Below are positions 11,467 to 13,127 of a stretch of 13,127 bases of DNA, in pieces. Numbering within the stretch: position 1 is the first letter of the stretch; each line of letters starts with the position of its first letter. A program made the position numbers and the translations under genes. The notes under the pieces are model-generated. The model saw only the letters and a list, made by a program, of their open reading frames with translations. It was not told where the DNA came from and did no database searches. Source of the stretch: Phascolarctobacterium sp. (lineage in GTDB: Bacteria; Bacillota; Negativicutes; Acidaminococcales; Acidaminococcaceae); contig DXVZ01000020.1 of NCBI GenBank assembly GCA_019417125.1, positions 1 to 13,127 of the forward strand, read 5' to 3'.

Positions 11467-13127
11467 TTAAGCATTTACGGAACGCAAAGCCTCTTTGCCT
11501 TTCGGTGCGGGGCGGAACATCATATACAGCATGATGAGTGCAACCACGCAGGCAGCAGCAGTCATGCCGGTAAAGGCTTCGCCCATAATAAGTACCAAAC
11601 CGAATTGGTAAATCATAAAGGTCATGGCATAAGCAAAAATGTTTTGGAAGATGATGGCAAACCACAGCCATTTGCGGCTGCCAAGTTCTTTATTCATCGT
11701 GGTGATGGCTGCCAGGCACGGGCTGTCAAGCAGGTTGAATACCAGGAAGCTGAACGCCGCCATCGGGTTCTGGAACATACCCATCGTCGCTGCCCACAGG
11801 CTGGCGTCATCTTCGGCAAGCTCGCCCACGCCAATCAATACGCCAATAGTACTTACAATGGCCTCTTTAGCAACGAAGCCAGAGATAGAAGCTGCAACAG
11901 CCTGCCATTCACCGAAGCCCAGCGGTGCAAAAATCCAGGCAATAGCGCCGCCCATAGCCGCGATAAAGCTGTCTTCCGGGTCTACCATGCCATAGCCTTC
12001 AGCACCGATACCGTAGGTTGAAAGATACCACATTACTACGCAAACAAGGAACAAAACTGTTGCAACCTTTTTAATGAAGGCAAAGCAGCGTTCCCAGGTA
12101 TGCAGCAATACGTTTTTAGCAGCTGGGATATGGTACTGCGGCAGCTCCATAACAAACGGGGCAGGGTCGCCAGCAAACATTTCGGTTTTCTTTAAAATCA
12201 GGCAGGCAAACACAACAGAAATAATGCCGATGAAGTACATAATCGGCGCCATATACCAATCGCCGCCCATAATCGCACCGGCAATTAAAGCGATAACCGG
12301 CAGTTTTGCGCCGCAGGGAATGAACGTCGTCGTCATAATCGTCATACGGCGGTCAGTTTCAGTTTCAATAGTGCGGGTTGCCAAAATGCCCGGTACGCCG
12401 CAGCCGGAGGAAATCAAAAACGGAATAAAACTTTTGCCGGACAGGCCGAATTTGTGGAAAATACGGTCCATAATGAACGCGATACGCGCCATGTAACCGC
12501 AGTCTTCAAGCAGCGCCAACAAGAAGAACATAATCGCCATCTGCGGCACAAAGCCAATCGGCGCGCCCAAACCGCCGATAATGCCGTCAACCACCAGCGA
12601 TACCTGCCACTCGGCAGCGCCGGCATTTTCCATGGCTTCCTGTACGGAAGGCATAATCATTTCACCGAACAGCACATCATTGGTCCAGTCGGTAACATCA
12701 GTACCGATTGTCGTTACGGCAATATAATAAACCATAAACATTACGGCTGCAAAAATCGGCAGTGCCAAAATGCGGTTGGTAACAATCTGGTCAATTTTGT
12801 CAGAAGTCGTCATGCCGGTTTTAACTTTTTTAACGCATTCACCCATCAAACCGGTAATATAATCATAACGCTCGTTAGTAATAATGCTTTCGCAGTCATC
12901 GTCCAGCTTTTCTTCCACGCCGGCAATAATTTTTTCCAGCTGTTTTTTAATAACGTCCGGCAGGTTGTATTTTGCCCAAACCTCGCGGTCGCGTTCAAAC
13001 AGCTTTATCAGCGTCCAGCGTGCGCCGGTTTCCGGTACGGAAGTACCCATAATATATTTAATTTCTTCCAACGCTTTTTCAACTTCGGCGTTAAATGCCA
13101 GCGGCTTGCAGCCGGATTGTTTTACTT
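11467..13127 (-). CDS. feoB: Ferrous iron transporter FeoB (partial, N-terminal GTPase domain beyond window)
   Basis: The visible 552 residues are the C-terminal two thirds of FeoB, the GTP-gated Fe(II) permease of the inner membrane. The frame is open to the window edge, so the TTG at 13071 is not a real start. Roughly 120 cytosolic residues at the front belong to the helical linker after the G domain. They are followed by the polytopic permease. Two conserved gate motifs are clear: SSGCGVPGILATRT (12370-12411) and IPCGAKLPV (about 12294-12321), each with the cysteine expected in the pore. GFVAKEAI (11854-11877) is another family block. The C-terminus (ALRSVNA) ends normally. The G1-G5 GTPase motifs cannot be judged. 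The Cys-rich accessory gene follows. The neighbouring feoA was not seen and may lie upstream. Confidence 0.96.
   Translation of the reverse strand, partial: VKQSGCKPLAFNAEVEKALEEIKYIMGTSVPETGARWTLIKLFERDREVWAKYNLPDVIKKQLEKIIAGVEEKLDDDCESIITNERYDYITGLMGECVKKVKTGMTTSDKIDQIVTNRILALPIFAAVMFMVYYIAVTTIGTDVTDWTNDVLFGEMIMPSVQEAMENAGAAEWQVSLVVDGIIGGLGAPIGFVPQMAIMFFLLALLEDCGYMARIAFIMDRIFHKFGLSGKSFIPFLISSGCGVPGILATRTIETETDRRMTIMTTTFIPCGAKLPVIALIAGAIMGGDWYMAPIMYFIGIISVVFACLILKKTEMFAGDPAPFVMELPQYHIPAAKNVLLHTWERCFAFIKKVATVLFLVCVVMWYLSTYGIGAEGYGMVDPEDSFIAAMGGAIAWIFAPLGFGEWQAVAASISGFVAKEAIVSTIGVLIGVGELAEDDASLWAATMGMFQNPMAAFSFLVFNLLDSPCLAAITTMNKELGSRKWLWFAIIFQNIFAYAMTFMIYQFGLVLIMGEAFTGMTAAACVVALIMLYMMFRPAPKGKEALRSVNA

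Noticed and set aside
13069..13071. TTG as a start codon for a short FeoB-like protein
   Set aside because: The frame continues upstream to the window edge with FeoB-compatible sequence, so the gene is simply cut by the boundary.
1..13127. CRISPR arrays, insertion sequences, rRNA or tRNA genes
   Set aside because: I saw no regularly spaced repeats, transposase motifs, long terminal inverted repeats or RNA gene signatures other than the valS T-box.

Overview
The window looks like chromosomal DNA of a strictly anaerobic, fermentative Firmicute. A diderm Negativicutes-type organism is my best guess, but this is inference. The Firmicute signals are a T-box leader on valS, the valS-folC gene pair, strong AGGAGG-type ribosome binding sites, and a FeoB-associated Cys-rich small protein. 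The diderm hint is an O-antigen ligase/polymerase-family membrane protein directly after folC. Anaerobic life is indicated by ferrous-iron uptake and a large set of genes that normally accompany [FeFe]-hydrogenases. Every gene I can support lies on the minus strand, so transcription runs from high to low coordinates. Nothing suggests mobile DNA, CRISPR, rRNA or tRNA.

Layout in transcription order. (1) 13127-11467: ferrous iron transporter FeoB, missing its N-terminal GTPase domain at the window edge, followed by a 56-residue Cys-rich membrane protein (11369-11199). (2) 11181-10898: a sigma-A-type promoter and a valine T-box leader with a GUA specifier, T-box sequence and terminator. It controls valS (10865-8208), which is followed by a terminator-like hairpin and then folC (8133-6829). 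folC is translationally coupled to an O-antigen ligase-family gene (6829-5519). (3) A promoter inside the 3' end of that gene starts a tight five-gene operon (5478-2186). It encodes a Cys-rich DRTGG-domain protein, a stand-alone GHKL ATPase of the anti-sigma type, a sensory-type [FeFe]-hydrogenase-like Fe-S protein, a second DRTGG protein, and a PHP-domain phosphoesterase. (4) A second promoter near 2112-2140 starts a NuoE-like [2Fe-2S] subunit, a second stand-alone GHKL ATPase, a thioredoxin-like ferredoxin (HndB-like), and a NuoF/HndC-like flavin subunit cut by the left edge.

How they fit together. Block 4 is the electron-input module of a multimeric NAD(P)-linked, probably electron-bifurcating, [FeFe]-hydrogenase. 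The catalytic subunit is expected just beyond position 1 but is not seen. Block 3 looks like a signalling cassette that travels with it. The hydrogenase-like protein keeps all four H-cluster cysteines, but the proton-relay cysteine is alanine, as in sensory hydrogenases, so it is better suited to sensing H2 or redox state than to turnover. The neighbouring GHKL ATPases, DRTGG proteins and PHP phosphoesterase are plausible relay parts, but no target is visible. This cassette is the most interesting part of the window.
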